Source: Bradyrhizobium algeriense
Lineage (GTDB): Bacteria > Pseudomonadota > Alphaproteobacteria > Rhizobiales > Xanthobacteraceae
DNA: 64,000 nucleotides
NCBI RefSeq assembly: GCF_036924595.1
Contig: NZ_JAZHRV010000001.1
Span: 3,782,001-3,846,000, forward strand
Direction: 5' to 3'
Numbering within the stretch: the first letter of the stretch is position 1; every line of letters begins with the position of its first letter. Position numbers and translations under genes: made by a program. Below the pieces are notes generated by a model, which ran no database searches, was not told the DNA's origin, and saw nothing but the letters and a program-made list of their open reading frames with translations. Below are positions 17,222-25,811 of this stretch, in pieces.

Positions 17222-18156
17222 GTGCCGAATGCCTTCCGAAATCCGCCGTTCCGCGGGCGCATGTCTAGCGTCGTTTTGCCGGCAGGAACAGCGTCATGAG
17301 GGCCCGACACGCCCGGGATTATTGGGCCGGCACCCTTGTCCAGTGCGGCCAAAATGGCCGCGAAACGGGGCTCGACCTCGGCACGCATGCCGGGATGGGT
17401 GAAAATGTAGAGTTCATCGTCCCGAATCGCGCTGAGCACGCGCGCGGCGACCGCCGCAGGCTCGAGCCCCGCCCCATTCTGCCTTGCAATCTCGGCCACC
17501 ATCGCCGCCGCCGGACTGGCGGGATCGAGCGGTTGCGGCTGGCCGTAACGCTCTGGCCGGTTGCGCCCGCTCTCGCCGATGCCGGTGCGCACAAAGTGTG
17601 GACATAACACGCTTACGCCGATCCCGTGCGGCCTGAGCTGCAGGGCAAGGCCTTCCGACATGTTGACGACCGCAAACTTGCTCGCCGCATAGGGGCTAAA
17701 TCCCAACCCACCCTGCATCCCCGCCATCGATGCGGTGTTGACGATATGGCCGCCTTCGCCATGGGCGCGGATATGCGGCAGGAAGCTTTTGATGCCGTGA
17801 AGCACGCCCATCAGGTTGACGTCGATGACCCATCGCCAATTATCCAGCGAGATGTGGTCGATGCCGCCGCCCGCAGCGACGCCCGCATTGTTGCACACGA
17901 CATGGACACGCCCGAACGCATCGAATGTGGCCCGCGCCGCGCGCTCGACGCTTTCCGCGTCGGCCACATCGCAGATGGTACCGCTGATGTTGGGGGAGAT
18001 TTCCTGCAGGCTTTTGACGGCGGCCTGCAGGGCATCCGTCTCGATATCCGCCAGCATCACCTTCATGCCGGATTGAGCAAACGCCCGGCCGAGCGCAAGT
18101 CCGATGCCTGCGGCTCCGCCGGTCACAAAGGCCGTCTTGCCGGCGAACTCTCGCAT
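17155..18156 (-). CDS. Short-chain dehydrogenase/reductase
   Basis: 333 residues from the ATG giving [14 protein letters not shown], preceded by a strong AGGAGG; longer in-frame starts lack this. The cofactor loop is [16 protein letters not shown], the NNAG motif is [11 protein letters not shown], and the catalytic Ser-Tyr-Lys is [23 protein letters not shown]. The D of [10 protein letters not shown] after strand 2 suggests NAD preference. After the usual fold end ([13 protein letters not shown]) there is a basic, low-complexity tail of about 50 residues that overlaps the rpiA start by 67 bases; this tail may be a recent readthrough extension. The substrate is unknown. It diverges from gph. 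Confidence 0.88.
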   Translation of the reverse strand: MREFAGKTAFVTGGAAGIGLALGRAFAQSGMKVMLADIETDALQAAVKSLQEISPNISGTICDVADAESVERAARATFDAFGRVHVVCNNAGVAAGGGIDHISLDNWRWVIDVNLMGVLHGIKSFLPHIRAHGEGGHIVNTASMAGMQGGLGFSPYAASKFAVVNMSEGLALQLRPHGIGVSVLCPHFVRTGIGESGRNRPERYGQPQPLDPASPAAAMVAEIARQNGAGLEPAAVAARVLSAIRDDELYIFTHPGMRAEVEPRFAAILAALDKGAGPIIPGVSGPHDAVPAGKTTLDMRPRNGGFRKAFGTWIWMDLNGRRRHRRWSTCRTA

Positions 18157-18224
18157 GGCGGTTCCTCCTGTGGATTTGAACTTCCGTACTTGCATGATGC
18201 TTTGCCTGCCGCTAGCGAATTCCC

Positions 18225-18905
18225 ATGACCCTTCCCCGCATTGTTGTCTTCGACCTCGACGGCACCCTCGTCGACACCGCACCCGACCTGATCGCCGCGC
18301 TCAATTTCGCGCTCGACCGCGAGGGCGTGCCGCCGGTGCCGCTGAAATCGGCGCGCAACATGATCGGCGCCGGCGCCCGCAAGCTGATCGAGCGCGGGCT
18401 CGAACTGGAAGGCCGCATGATGAGCGTTGCGGACGTCGATCGCCTCATGAAGGATTTCATCGACTATTACGCCGCCCATATTGCCGATGCCTCGCGGCCG
18501 TTCGAGGGGCTGGAAGCCGCCCTCGATGAGCTTGCGGCACAGGGCTGCCGCTTCGCGGTGTGCACCAACAAGCTGGAATGGCTGTCGAAGCTGCTGCTCG
18601 ACCAATTGGGGCTCAGCGGACGATTTTCTGCCATCTGCGGCGCCGACACGTTCGGCGTCTCGAAGCCCGACCCCATCATCCTGCAGCAGACGGTGGCACG
18701 GGCGGGCGGCGACATGGCTGCGACCATCATGGTCGGCGACGCCGGCCCCGACGTCGGCGTGGCGAGGCGGGCCGGCATTCCCGTGATCGGCGTCGAATTC
18801 GGCTACACCGACGTGCCGATCGCCGAACTGAAGCCCGATCGGCTGATCGGCCATATGCGCGAGCTGCCGGCGGCGGTGGAAAGCCTCAGCAAAGTTCCAT
18901 CCTGA
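18225..18905 (+). CDS. gph: Phosphoglycolate phosphatase, HAD family
   Basis: 226-residue HAD phosphatase. Motif I is VVFDLDGTLVDTAPDLIAAL (nucleophile Asp near residue 9), motif II is AVCTNK, motif III is the Lys of GVSKPDP, and motif IV is MVGDAGPDVGVA. The helical cap after motif I and the CTNK motif match Gph, which removes 2-phosphoglycolate formed by DNA repair or Rubisco oxygenation. Related HAD enzymes act on other sugar phosphates, so the substrate is probable rather than certain. It starts 68 bases from the divergent SDR gene. Confidence 0.88.
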   Translation: MTLPRIVVFDLDGTLVDTAPDLIAALNFALDREGVPPVPLKSARNMIGAGARKLIERGLELEGRMMSVADVDRLMKDFIDYYAAHIADASRPFEGLEAALDELAAQGCRFAVCTNKLEWLSKLLLDQLGLSGRFSAICGADTFGVSKPDPIILQQTVARAGGDMAATIMVGDAGPDVGVARRAGIPVIGVEFGYTDVPIAELKPDRLIGHMRELPAAVESLSKVPS

Positions 18906-18954
18906 TCATAACCATATGATTTATCTATCATATTTAAATCGCTAATATTTGACG

Positions 18955-18970
18955 TTAACCATCCCTTAAC
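18955..18970 (+). promoter_or_regulatory. CtrA box
   Basis: TTAA, seven bases (CCATCCC), then TTAAC: an exact match to the full CtrA consensus TTAA-N7-TTAAC. It lies about 95 bases before the lipoprotein start at 19066, after a strikingly AT-rich stretch. It suggests cell-cycle control of that gene by the alphaproteobacterial master regulator CtrA. Confidence 0.6.
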
Positions 18971-19065
18971 GATTTTGCCCTGATTGGTTGTAGCTTTGTT
19001 CTTGCGCTCCTATGGTTCGCCATTGGGGATTGTGGCGGATTGCCGCAAGTTCAGAGTGATCAATC

Positions 19066-19509
19066 ATGCGTCGTGTCATCGCGATTGCCCTCACCGGAGC
19101 GAGCCTCGCCGGCTGCTCGTCGCTTTCTCTCGATTCCTTCAAGCCGGCGCCGCCGCTGGTGAAGGTTGCGCTGGAATCGGCGCCACCGGGAGCGGATGCC
19201 ACGACCTCGCTCGGGCCGGCCTGCAAAACCCCCTGCTCGATCGACGTGCCCGCCCCCGACGCCGGCTTCTCCGTCACCTTTGCCGGCCCCAAGTTCCAGC
19301 CGGTCACGATTCCGGTCCAGGTGATACGCAATCCCGGCGATTTTGCCTCGCCGCCGACGACCATCATCGAGCCCAGCCCGGTGTTCGCGGAACTCAGGCC
19401 CGCCGCGCCGCCGCCGAAGGCGCGCAAGCCGATGCGGCCGAAGAAGCCGAAGCCGCCCAAGGCTGCCGCGGCGCCGAACCCGGCCCCCGCGCAGCCCGCG
19501 GCCCGCTGA
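19066..19509 (+). CDS. Putative outer-membrane lipoprotein
   Basis: 147 residues. The N-terminus is a type II signal with lipobox (IALTGASLAGCSSLSLDSF), so Cys17 should be lipidated. The mature domain (about 20-105) has paired cysteines (PACKTPCSIDVPAPDAGF) in a PEGA-like beta context (SAPPGADATTSLGPACKTPC). The last 35 residues are Pro/Ala/Lys-rich (KARKPMRPKKPKPPKAA) and could contact peptidoglycan or another wall polymer. The function is unknown. A CtrA box lies upstream. Confidence 0.75.
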   Translation: MRRVIAIALTGASLAGCSSLSLDSFKPAPPLVKVALESAPPGADATTSLGPACKTPCSIDVPAPDAGFSVTFAGPKFQPVTIPVQVIRNPGDFASPPTTIIEPSPVFAELRPAAPPPKARKPMRPKKPKPPKAAAAPNPAPAQPAAR

Positions 19510-19557
19510 ATCCCGACGGCCCCCCTGCACCTCGCACTGCACCCGCAAGCTTGCTGA

Positions 19558-19585
19558 TTGTAGGCGCCTTGTTGTAGGCGCCTTG
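19558..19585 (+). repeat. Perfect 14-base tandem duplication
   Basis: TTGTAGGCGCCTTG occurs twice head to tail. It sits in the 148-base gap before moaA. Each unit contains the palindrome GGCGCC. Confidence 0.85.
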
Positions 19586-19657
19586 CAACGTGCCTAGATT
19601 ATGCTAGCGAGCCAACACGTGAAGACCTCGGTACAAGGCAGTTGCAAGGCAGCTTGA

Positions 19658-20686
19658 ATGAGCGGATCCCCGTTACCCGATCAGTTGTTCCAGCCGATGG
19701 TCGATCCGTTCGGCCGGACCATCCGGTATCTGCGCGTGTCGGTGACCGATCGCTGCGATCTGCGCTGCTTCTATTGCATGTCCGAGGACATGACCTTCCT
19801 GCCGAAAGCCGATCTCCTGACGCTGGAAGAACTCGACCGGCTGTGCTCGGCCTTCATCGCCAAGGGCGTGCGCAAGATCCGCCTCACCGGCGGCGAGCCG
19901 CTGGTCCGGCGCAACGTGATGTCGCTGGTGCGCTCGCTGTCGCGGCATCTTTCAAGCGGCGCGCTCGATGAATTGACGTTGTCCACCAACGCTTCGCAAC
20001 TGGCGCGCTTCGCCGGCGAATTGCGCGACTGCGGCGTTCGCCGCGTCAACGTCTCGCTCGACACGCTCGATGCGCATAAATTCCGCGCCATCACGCGCTG
20101 GGGCGATCTCGACAAGGTTCTGGCCGGCATCGAAGCCGCGCGCGACGCAGGCCTTGCGGTCAAGATCAACGCAGTGGCGCTGAAGAACATGAACGAGGAA
20201 GAAATCCCCGCGCTGATGGAATGGGCGCACGGCAAGGGCATGGCGCTGACGCTGATCGAAGTGATGCCGATGGGCGACATCGGCGAAGGCCGGATCGATC
20301 AGTACGTACCGCTGTCGCTCCTGCGCGCCCGCCTCGCCAAGCACTACACGCTGACCGACCTCGACGACGATACCGGCGGCCCCGCCCGCTATGTCCGCGT
20401 TGCCGAAACCGGCGGCAAGCTCGGCTTCATCACGCCGATGACCCATAATTTCTGCGAGTCCTGTAACCGGGTACGGATCACCTGCACCGGCACGCTGCAT
20501 ACCTGCCTCGGCCACGAAGATGCCTCCGATTTACGCAAACCGCTGCGCGCCTCCGCCGACAATGATTTGCTGTCGGCCGCCATCGACCGCGCGATCGGGC
20601 TGAAGCCGAAGGGCCACGACTTCATCATCGACCGCCGGCATAACCGCCCGAGCGTCTCGCGCCACATGAGCGTGACCGGCGGCTGA
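19658..20686 (+). CDS. moaA: GTP 3',8-cyclase (molybdenum cofactor biosynthesis)
   Basis: Radical SAM enzyme that, with MoaC, converts GTP to cyclic pyranopterin monophosphate, the first step of molybdenum cofactor synthesis. 342 residues. The SAM cluster motif is [18 protein letters not shown] (CxxxCxxC) near residue 30, followed by [11 protein letters not shown]. The second 4Fe-4S cluster is built by [13 protein letters not shown] and the later Cys of the HTCLG stretch. The chain ends in Gly-Gly, as needed for activity in this family. It is preceded by a short tandem repeat; no other moa gene is in the window. Confidence 0.96.
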   Translation: MSGSPLPDQLFQPMVDPFGRTIRYLRVSVTDRCDLRCFYCMSEDMTFLPKADLLTLEELDRLCSAFIAKGVRKIRLTGGEPLVRRNVMSLVRSLSRHLSSGALDELTLSTNASQLARFAGELRDCGVRRVNVSLDTLDAHKFRAITRWGDLDKVLAGIEAARDAGLAVKINAVALKNMNEEEIPALMEWAHGKGMALTLIEVMPMGDIGEGRIDQYVPLSLLRARLAKHYTLTDLDDDTGGPARYVRVAETGGKLGFITPMTHNFCESCNRVRITCTGTLHTCLGHEDASDLRKPLRASADNDLLSAAIDRAIGLKPKGHDFIIDRRHNRPSVSRHMSVTGG

Positions 20687-21066
20687 TTACCGCCCGTAAA
20701 TTTACCACCCTCCTCAACGCGGATTCATCAGGCCAACCAACGAATTGGTCCCCGCGTCAATTTGTCCATTTTCCGATTGACGCCGCCGCAGCGCGCTGAA
20801 ATGGTGCGGCTGCTTCACGCCAGCACGGCCGGAACAGGCCGCTGCATCCCTTGGGTTGCAGTCAAGACGGCGGTAGCGCGAGACGGGGGAGGATTTATCG
20901 TTGCAATCGCATCTGCGAATGAGCTGCGGGCCTGCGCGTTTTAAGCGCGGGAGCGGCCTTGCGCGTTTGGTGCATGGCGGCAGCTCCAGGCGGCCGGCGC
21001 GAGATGGCAACGCAATATCAATGAAGACATCCGGCACGCGTCGATGACGCGTCCGAGGAGAGCGTA
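20687..21066. other. Intergenic region without recognised gene
   Basis: 380 bases between moaA and the TRAP genes. Short open frames exist on both strands but none has a ribosome site or recognisable protein. A GAGGAGA ribosome site for the dctQ-like gene lies at its end. Nothing else is seen. Confidence 0.5.
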
Positions 21067-21606
21067 ATGAGCCCATTGTTGGCACTGAGTAATTCTATCG
21101 ATTGGCTCAATGAGAAACTAGGCGGCGTCTGCAACTGGCTCGTGCTCGCAGCCTGCGTGGTGAGCGCGGCCAATGCGATGATCCGCTACGCGTTCGGCTA
21201 CAGCTCCAACGCCTGGCTCGAACTGCAGTGGTACATGTTCGCCCTGTTCATAATGTTCGGCGCCTCCTACACGTTCAAGAAGAACGAGCATGTTCGCGTG
21301 GAACTTCTCTATCTGATGCTGTCCGAGCGCGGCCAGCTCTGGCTCGACCTGATCGGCACGCTGTGCTTCCTGATCCCGTCCTGCCTGCTGCTCAGCTATC
21401 TATCCTGGCCATTCTTCCTTCAGGCCTATGAGGTCGGCGAGACGTCGAGCAATGCCGGCGGCCTGCTGCGCTGGCCGATCAAGCTCGTCGTTCCCGTAGG
21501 CTTCGTTTTCCTGGCGCTGCAAGGCGTTTCCGAGGTGATCAAGCGCATCGCTGCACTGAAGGGTTATGTCGTGATCGATGCGAAATACGAGAGGCCGACC
21601 CAATGA
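21067..21606 (+). CDS. dctQ: TRAP transporter small permease subunit
   Basis: 179-residue DctQ-type membrane protein with four hydrophobic helices (VCNWLVLAACVVSAANAMI, LQWYMFALFIMFGASYTF, LIGTLCFLIPSCLLLSYLSW, LVVPVGFVFLALQGVSEVI). The motif SSNAWLELQWYMF followed by FGASYTFKKNEHVRVEL is characteristic of the family. A GAGGAGA site precedes the ATG. Its stop overlaps the start of the large permease by four bases (ATGA), so the two are translationally coupled. With the large subunit it forms a sodium- or proton-driven importer for organic acids. Confidence 0.93.
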   Translation: MSPLLALSNSIDWLNEKLGGVCNWLVLAACVVSAANAMIRYAFGYSSNAWLELQWYMFALFIMFGASYTFKKNEHVRVELLYLMLSERGQLWLDLIGTLCFLIPSCLLLSYLSWPFFLQAYEVGETSSNAGGLLRWPIKLVVPVGFVFLALQGVSEVIKRIAALKGYVVIDAKYERPTQ

Positions 21607-23207
21607 TCACGCTGGAGATGATGCCGCCGCTGATGTTCGGCGGCTTGATTCTGGCCATGCTGATCGGTTTTCCGGTGGCCTTCACGCTGGCCGCGCTCGG
21701 GCTGTCCTTCGGCTTCCTGTCGATCTATCTCGGCTACTTCGACATGAACTTCCTGCAGGCGATTCCCGGACGCATCTTCGGCGGTGTGCTTTCCAACGAA
21801 TTGCTGCTCGCGATTCCCTTCTTCACCTTCATGGGTTCCGTCCTCGAACGGTGCGGCCTCGCTGAAGACATGCTGGATTCGATGGGCCAGTTGTTCGGCC
21901 CGGTCCGCGGCGGTCTCGGCTATTCCGTCATCATCGTTGGCTTCATCCTTGGCGCGATCACCGGCACGGTGGCGGCGCAAGTCATTGCCATGGCGCTGAT
22001 CTCGATGCCGGTGATGCTCCGCTATGGTTACAACGTGCGCTACATCACCGGCGTGCTGGCTGCATCCGGCACCATCACCCAGCTGGTGCCGCCCTCGCTG
22101 GTGCTGATCGTGATGGCCGACCAGCTCGGCAAATCGGTCGGCGACATGTATCTCGGCGCCTGGGGCCCCTCGGTGCTCCAGATCGCCCTGTTCGCCGGCT
22201 ACACGTTCATGCTCGGACTGATCAAGCCCGGTCACGTGCCGGCGGTGCCCAGGGAAGCGCGAACGCTGACAGGCTGGCCGCTCTGGCGCAAATGCCTGAT
22301 GGGCATCATTCCGTCGGCCGTGCTGATCTTCGTGGTGCTGGGCACCATGATGCTGGGTCTGGCGACGCCGACCGAAGCCGGCGCGATGGGCGCCATCGGC
22401 GCGATCATTCTCGCCGCAATCCATCACAAGGACCTGAGCAACAAGGGCCAAAAGATGCTGATCGTCGGCATCGTCGCAGCCGGCATCGGCGCGATCATCG
22501 GAGTTCTCCTCGGCAAGGGGCTCGCGTTCAAGCTAACCTTCGCGGTGGTCTATCTCGCCATCGTATGGCTTTGTCTCGAAGCCGTCCGCATTCCTGACCT
22601 GCGCGACCTGATCAAGCAGGGCTACTCGACGACCATGCGCCTCTCCACCATGGTGGTCTTCATCCTGATCGGCTCGACCTGCTTCTCGGTGGTGTTCCTC
22701 GGCGTCTCCGGCGGCGTCTGGCTCGAGCACCACCTGACCTCGATTCCGGGCGGCGTCTGGGGTTTTCTGATCTTCATCAACCTCTTCATCTTCTTCCTGG
22801 CGTTCTTCCTCGACTTCTTCGAGATTGCCTTCATCATCCTGCCCATGGTTGCGCCGATCGCGCAGAAGATTCTGACACCAGTCGTCGGCCCGGATGCCGC
22901 CCTGATCTGGTTCGGCGTCATGCTCTGCGTCAACATGCAGACGTCGTTCCTGCATCCCCCCTTCGGCTTCGCGCTGTTCTACCTGCGCGGCGTCGCGCCC
23001 AAGGAGGTCAAGAGCTCCGATATCTATTGGGGTGCAGTGCCCTGGATCGGCCTGCAGGCGGTCATGGTGGCGATCGTGATCGCCTTCCCTGTCGTGGTTA
23101 CCGCCCTGCTCGACAAGCCGCTCGACGTCGATCTCAGCAAGGTCAGGATCGAGGTGCCGCAGATCGAACTGCCACCGATGCTGGATTTCGGCGGGCCGAA
23201 ACAATAG
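21603..23207 (+). CDS. dctM: TRAP transporter large permease subunit
   Basis: 534 residues, longer than the ~430 of typical DctM. About 12-14 hydrophobic helices are visible, starting with MPPLMFGGLILAMLIGFPV, with the family's AIPFFTFMGSVLERCGLAEDM and GAITGTVAAQVIAM segments. An inserted block near residues 275-330 (hydrophobic IVGIVAAGIGAIIGVLLG and following) explains the extra length; this long form goes with TakP-like, 2-oxoacid-type systems. The C-terminus is hydrophilic (DVDLSKVRIEVPQIELPP). It is overlapped by dctQ at its start and ends at a strong terminator. Confidence 0.93.
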   Translation: MITLEMMPPLMFGGLILAMLIGFPVAFTLAALGLSFGFLSIYLGYFDMNFLQAIPGRIFGGVLSNELLLAIPFFTFMGSVLERCGLAEDMLDSMGQLFGPVRGGLGYSVIIVGFILGAITGTVAAQVIAMALISMPVMLRYGYNVRYITGVLAASGTITQLVPPSLVLIVMADQLGKSVGDMYLGAWGPSVLQIALFAGYTFMLGLIKPGHVPAVPREARTLTGWPLWRKCLMGIIPSAVLIFVVLGTMMLGLATPTEAGAMGAIGAIILAAIHHKDLSNKGQKMLIVGIVAAGIGAIIGVLLGKGLAFKLTFAVVYLAIVWLCLEAVRIPDLRDLIKQGYSTTMRLSTMVVFILIGSTCFSVVFLGVSGGVWLEHHLTSIPGGVWGFLIFINLFIFFLAFFLDFFEIAFIILPMVAPIAQKILTPVVGPDAALIWFGVMLCVNMQTSFLHPPFGFALFYLRGVAPKEVKSSDIYWGAVPWIGLQAVMVAIVIAFPVVVTALLDKPLDVDLSKVRIEVPQIELPPMLDFGGPKQ

Positions 23208-23230
23208 CGGCCTTCGCTTCTCCCAAGAAG

Positions 23231-23261
23231 AAACCCCGGAGCTTTCGCTCCGGGGTTTTTT
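23231..23261 (+). terminator. Rho-independent terminator after the TRAP permease genes
   Basis: AAACCCCGGAGC (23231-23242) and GCTCCGGGGTTT (23247-23258) form a 12-base stem with a TTTC loop, followed by a run of T. The A-rich left edge also provides a short T-run on the minus strand, so it may serve the convergent binding-protein gene ending at 23287 as well. Confidence 0.9.
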
Positions 23262-23286
23262 GTTTGTCGAACCTGCTACGACGCGA

Positions 23287-24384
23287 TCAGCTCTGCGGAT
23301 TGCGCGCCATGAAGCTGTCGTAACCGAGCTCTGCGACCTGGAACCACTGGTATCCGTTGCCCGTGAAACCATTCAGCGACTCCAAGACCTTCTTGAAGTT
23401 CGGATTGGTCGCCGCCGTTTCGGCGTATACTTCCTTGGTGGCCTTGAGGCAGGCCTGCATGATCGCCGGCGAGTAGGCGTGCAGCTTGGTGCCGCCGGCG
23501 AGTAATTTCTTCAGCGCCAGCGGATTACCCTGATCGTATTTGGCCATCATCCAGCTATTGGCGGACTGGCCCGCCTGCTCGATAGCGCTTCGATAGTACT
23601 TCGGCAGCGAATTCCACTTATCCAGGTTGACGAGCCCGAGCAGCATCGGGCCGCCTTCCCACCATCCGGGATAATAATAATGCGGCGCGACCTTGTTGAA
23701 GCCGAGCTTCTCATCGTCATAGGGGCCTACCCATTCCGCGGCGTCGATCGTGCCTTTTTCCAGCGCGGGGTAGATGTCGCCGGCGGCAAGCTGCTGCGGC
23801 ACGACGCCCAGTTTCTGCATGACGCGGCCGGCGAGGCCGCCGATGCGCATCTTGAGCCCCTTCAGGTCGTCGACGGTGTTGATCTCCTTGCGGAACCAGC
23901 CACCCATTTGGCAGCCCGTGTTGCCCGCCAGAAACGACGTGACGTTGTAGCTCTTGTAGAACTCGTTGAGCAGGTCCCTGCCGCCGCCCAGCATGTACCA
24001 GGCCTGGTTGAGACGCTGGTTCGGGCCGAATGGCACGGCCGTACCAAAAGCAAAAGTCGGATCCTTGCCGAAGTAGTAGTAGGACGCGGTATGCCCCATC
24101 TCGACGGTGCCGTTTTGGACGGCGTCCAGAACCTGCAGCCCCGGCACGATTTCGCCGCTCGAAAAGGCCTGAATTTGGAACCTGTTGTCGGTGGCTTCGG
24201 CAACGAGCTTCGTCATCAACTCGACACCGCCCCATAGCGTATCGAGCGATTTCGGCCAGCTCGCGGTCAAACGCCATTTGAGCTCCGGCATCGACTGCGC
24301 GATGGCAGGAGCCGCCAGCGTTGCGGCGCCGGCCGCGCCAATGCCTGTAACTTTAAGAAAATCTCTTCTTTTCATTGAATCCAT
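23287..24384 (-). CDS. TRAP substrate-binding protein, TakP-like (copy 1)
   Basis: 365 residues from ATG (MDSMKRRDFLKVTGIG); a second ATG three codons in is equally possible. The N-terminus is a twin-arginine signal (RRDFLKV then GAAGAATLAAPAIAQS). The mature protein follows the TakP (2-oxoacid binding) pattern: WRLTASWPKSLDTLWGG, GHTASYYYFGKDP, MGGWFRKEINTVDDLKGLK, and DAAEWVGPYDDEKLGF. It should collect 2-oxo or hydroxy acids in the periplasm and deliver them to the convergent TRAP permeases. The paralogue at 24541 is upstream in the same orientation with a terminator between, so each has its own transcript end. Confidence 0.9.
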   Translation of the reverse strand: MDSMKRRDFLKVTGIGAAGAATLAAPAIAQSMPELKWRLTASWPKSLDTLWGGVELMTKLVAEATDNRFQIQAFSSGEIVPGLQVLDAVQNGTVEMGHTASYYYFGKDPTFAFGTAVPFGPNQRLNQAWYMLGGGRDLLNEFYKSYNVTSFLAGNTGCQMGGWFRKEINTVDDLKGLKMRIGGLAGRVMQKLGVVPQQLAAGDIYPALEKGTIDAAEWVGPYDDEKLGFNKVAPHYYYPGWWEGGPMLLGLVNLDKWNSLPKYYRSAIEQAGQSANSWMMAKYDQGNPLALKKLLAGGTKLHAYSPAIMQACLKATKEVYAETAATNPNFKKVLESLNGFTGNGYQWFQVAELGYDSFMARNPQS

Positions 24385-24484
24385 CCCTGTTGGTGAGCGT
24401 GTCGTGGCCCTCTTGGCGAGGCCTTCACAGCCAGCATGGAACAATCGGTTCCCGATTTCCATCCCGAACTATACGGGCAAAACG

Positions 24485-24518
24485 AAAAAAGCCCGGCCTC
24501 CTTGCGAAGGCCGGGCTG
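24485..24518 (-). terminator. Rho-independent terminator after TRAP binding protein copy 2
   Basis: On the minus strand AGCCCGGCCT and AGGCCGGGCT form a perfect stem followed by six T. It lies directly after the 24541 gene and before the start of the 23287 gene, separating the two paralogues. Confidence 0.85.
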
Positions 24519-24540
24519 CTTTCTACGACTTAAGACGTAA

Positions 24541-25629
24541 TCAGCCGCGGGTGCGCGAGCGGATCATGAAGCTGTCGTAGGTGTATTCGGCAACCTGCCA
24601 CCACAGATACTGGTCGGAGCGGTAGGCCTGCATCGCGTCGATCGACTTCTTGAAGTCGGCGTTCTTGCCCGAGAGCTCAGCCCACAACTCGTTGGTGGCC
24701 TTCAGACTGGCTTCCAGCACTTCGTTGGTGAAGGGACGTAGCTGCGTGCCGCCGGCGACCAGACGCTTCAGCGCGGAGGGGTTCTGCATGTCGTAACGTG
24801 CATTCATCCAGGTGTTGGCGTGGGCCATGGCATTGGTGAGAATCGCCTGGTAGTTCTTCGGCAACGAATTCCACTTCTCGAGATTGCAGAACGCGTGGAC
24901 CATCGGACCGCCTTCCCAGAAGCCCGGGTAGTAGTAGTACTTGGCGACCTTCGCGAAGCCGAGCTTTTCGTCATCGTAGGGACCAACCCACTCGGCCGCG
25001 TCAATGGTGCCCTTTTCGAGCGCCGGATATATCTCGCCGGCGGCGAGCTGCTGCGGCACCACGCCGACCTTCTGAAAGACCTGTCCGGCGATCCCGCCGA
25101 TGCGCATCTTGAGGCCCGAGAGATCAGCAACCGTCTTGATCTCCTTGCGGAACCAGCCGCCCATCTGCGCGCCGGTATTGCCGCAGGCGAAGCCGATCAC
25201 GCCGAACTTCTTGAAGAACTCGTTGCCGAGCGCCTCACCGCCGCCCTGGTACCACCAGGAATTCTGCTGGCGCGCATTGAGGCCGAACGGGACCGAGGCA
25301 TAGATCGCAAAGGTCGGGTCCTTGCCGACATAGTAGTACGAGACGGTATGACACATCTCGACGGTGTTGTTCGACGTCGCGTCCAGCGCCTGCAGGCCGG
25401 GGACGATTTCGCCGGCCGCGAACACCTGGATCTGAAACTTGTTGTCGGTCATCTCGGCGACGAACTTCGCCACCTGCTCAGCGCCGCCATAGATGGTGTC
25501 GAGCGACTTCGGAAAGCTCGACGTCAGGCGCCATTTGATCTCAGGCGATGATTGCGCGATCGCCGGCGAGGCAACGGCTGTCGCGGCAGCACCGGCCGCT
25601 GAAACCTTCAAAAAATCACGACGCTTCAT
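24541..25629 (-). CDS. TRAP substrate-binding protein, TakP-like (copy 2)
   Basis: 362 residues with a twin-arginine signal (MKRRDFLKVSAAGAAATAV, then SPAIAQS). The mature protein shares the TakP landmarks with its neighbour: WRLTSSFPKSLDTIYGGAE, CHTVSYYYVGKDPTF, MGGWFRKEIKTVADLSGLK and DAAEWVGPYDDEKLGF. The two paralogues match along their whole length, with most differences in the second half, where ligand specificity is partly set. An AGGAGACTT-type ribosome site lies before the ATG. Probably an alternative substrate receptor for the same permease pair. Confidence 0.9.
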   Translation of the reverse strand: MKRRDFLKVSAAGAAATAVASPAIAQSSPEIKWRLTSSFPKSLDTIYGGAEQVAKFVAEMTDNKFQIQVFAAGEIVPGLQALDATSNNTVEMCHTVSYYYVGKDPTFAIYASVPFGLNARQQNSWWYQGGGEALGNEFFKKFGVIGFACGNTGAQMGGWFRKEIKTVADLSGLKMRIGGIAGQVFQKVGVVPQQLAAGEIYPALEKGTIDAAEWVGPYDDEKLGFAKVAKYYYYPGFWEGGPMVHAFCNLEKWNSLPKNYQAILTNAMAHANTWMNARYDMQNPSALKRLVAGGTQLRPFTNEVLEASLKATNELWAELSGKNADFKKSIDAMQAYRSDQYLWWQVAEYTYDSFMIRSRTRG

Positions 25630-25811
25630 TCAAGTCTCCTTAAGACGGGTCGTTTCCCATATTCCTCGAGCTGTCCTCCGGCGGGCGAATTCCACGTCAT
25701 CCGGGGCGCTCTGGCGGGGGCGGCTTTAACACGGAAGTTCGCTATCGAAAACGCGACAAAGGCATGACTGCACTGATTAAACCAAAGTCTTAGGGACGAC
25801 GGATAAGGGCT

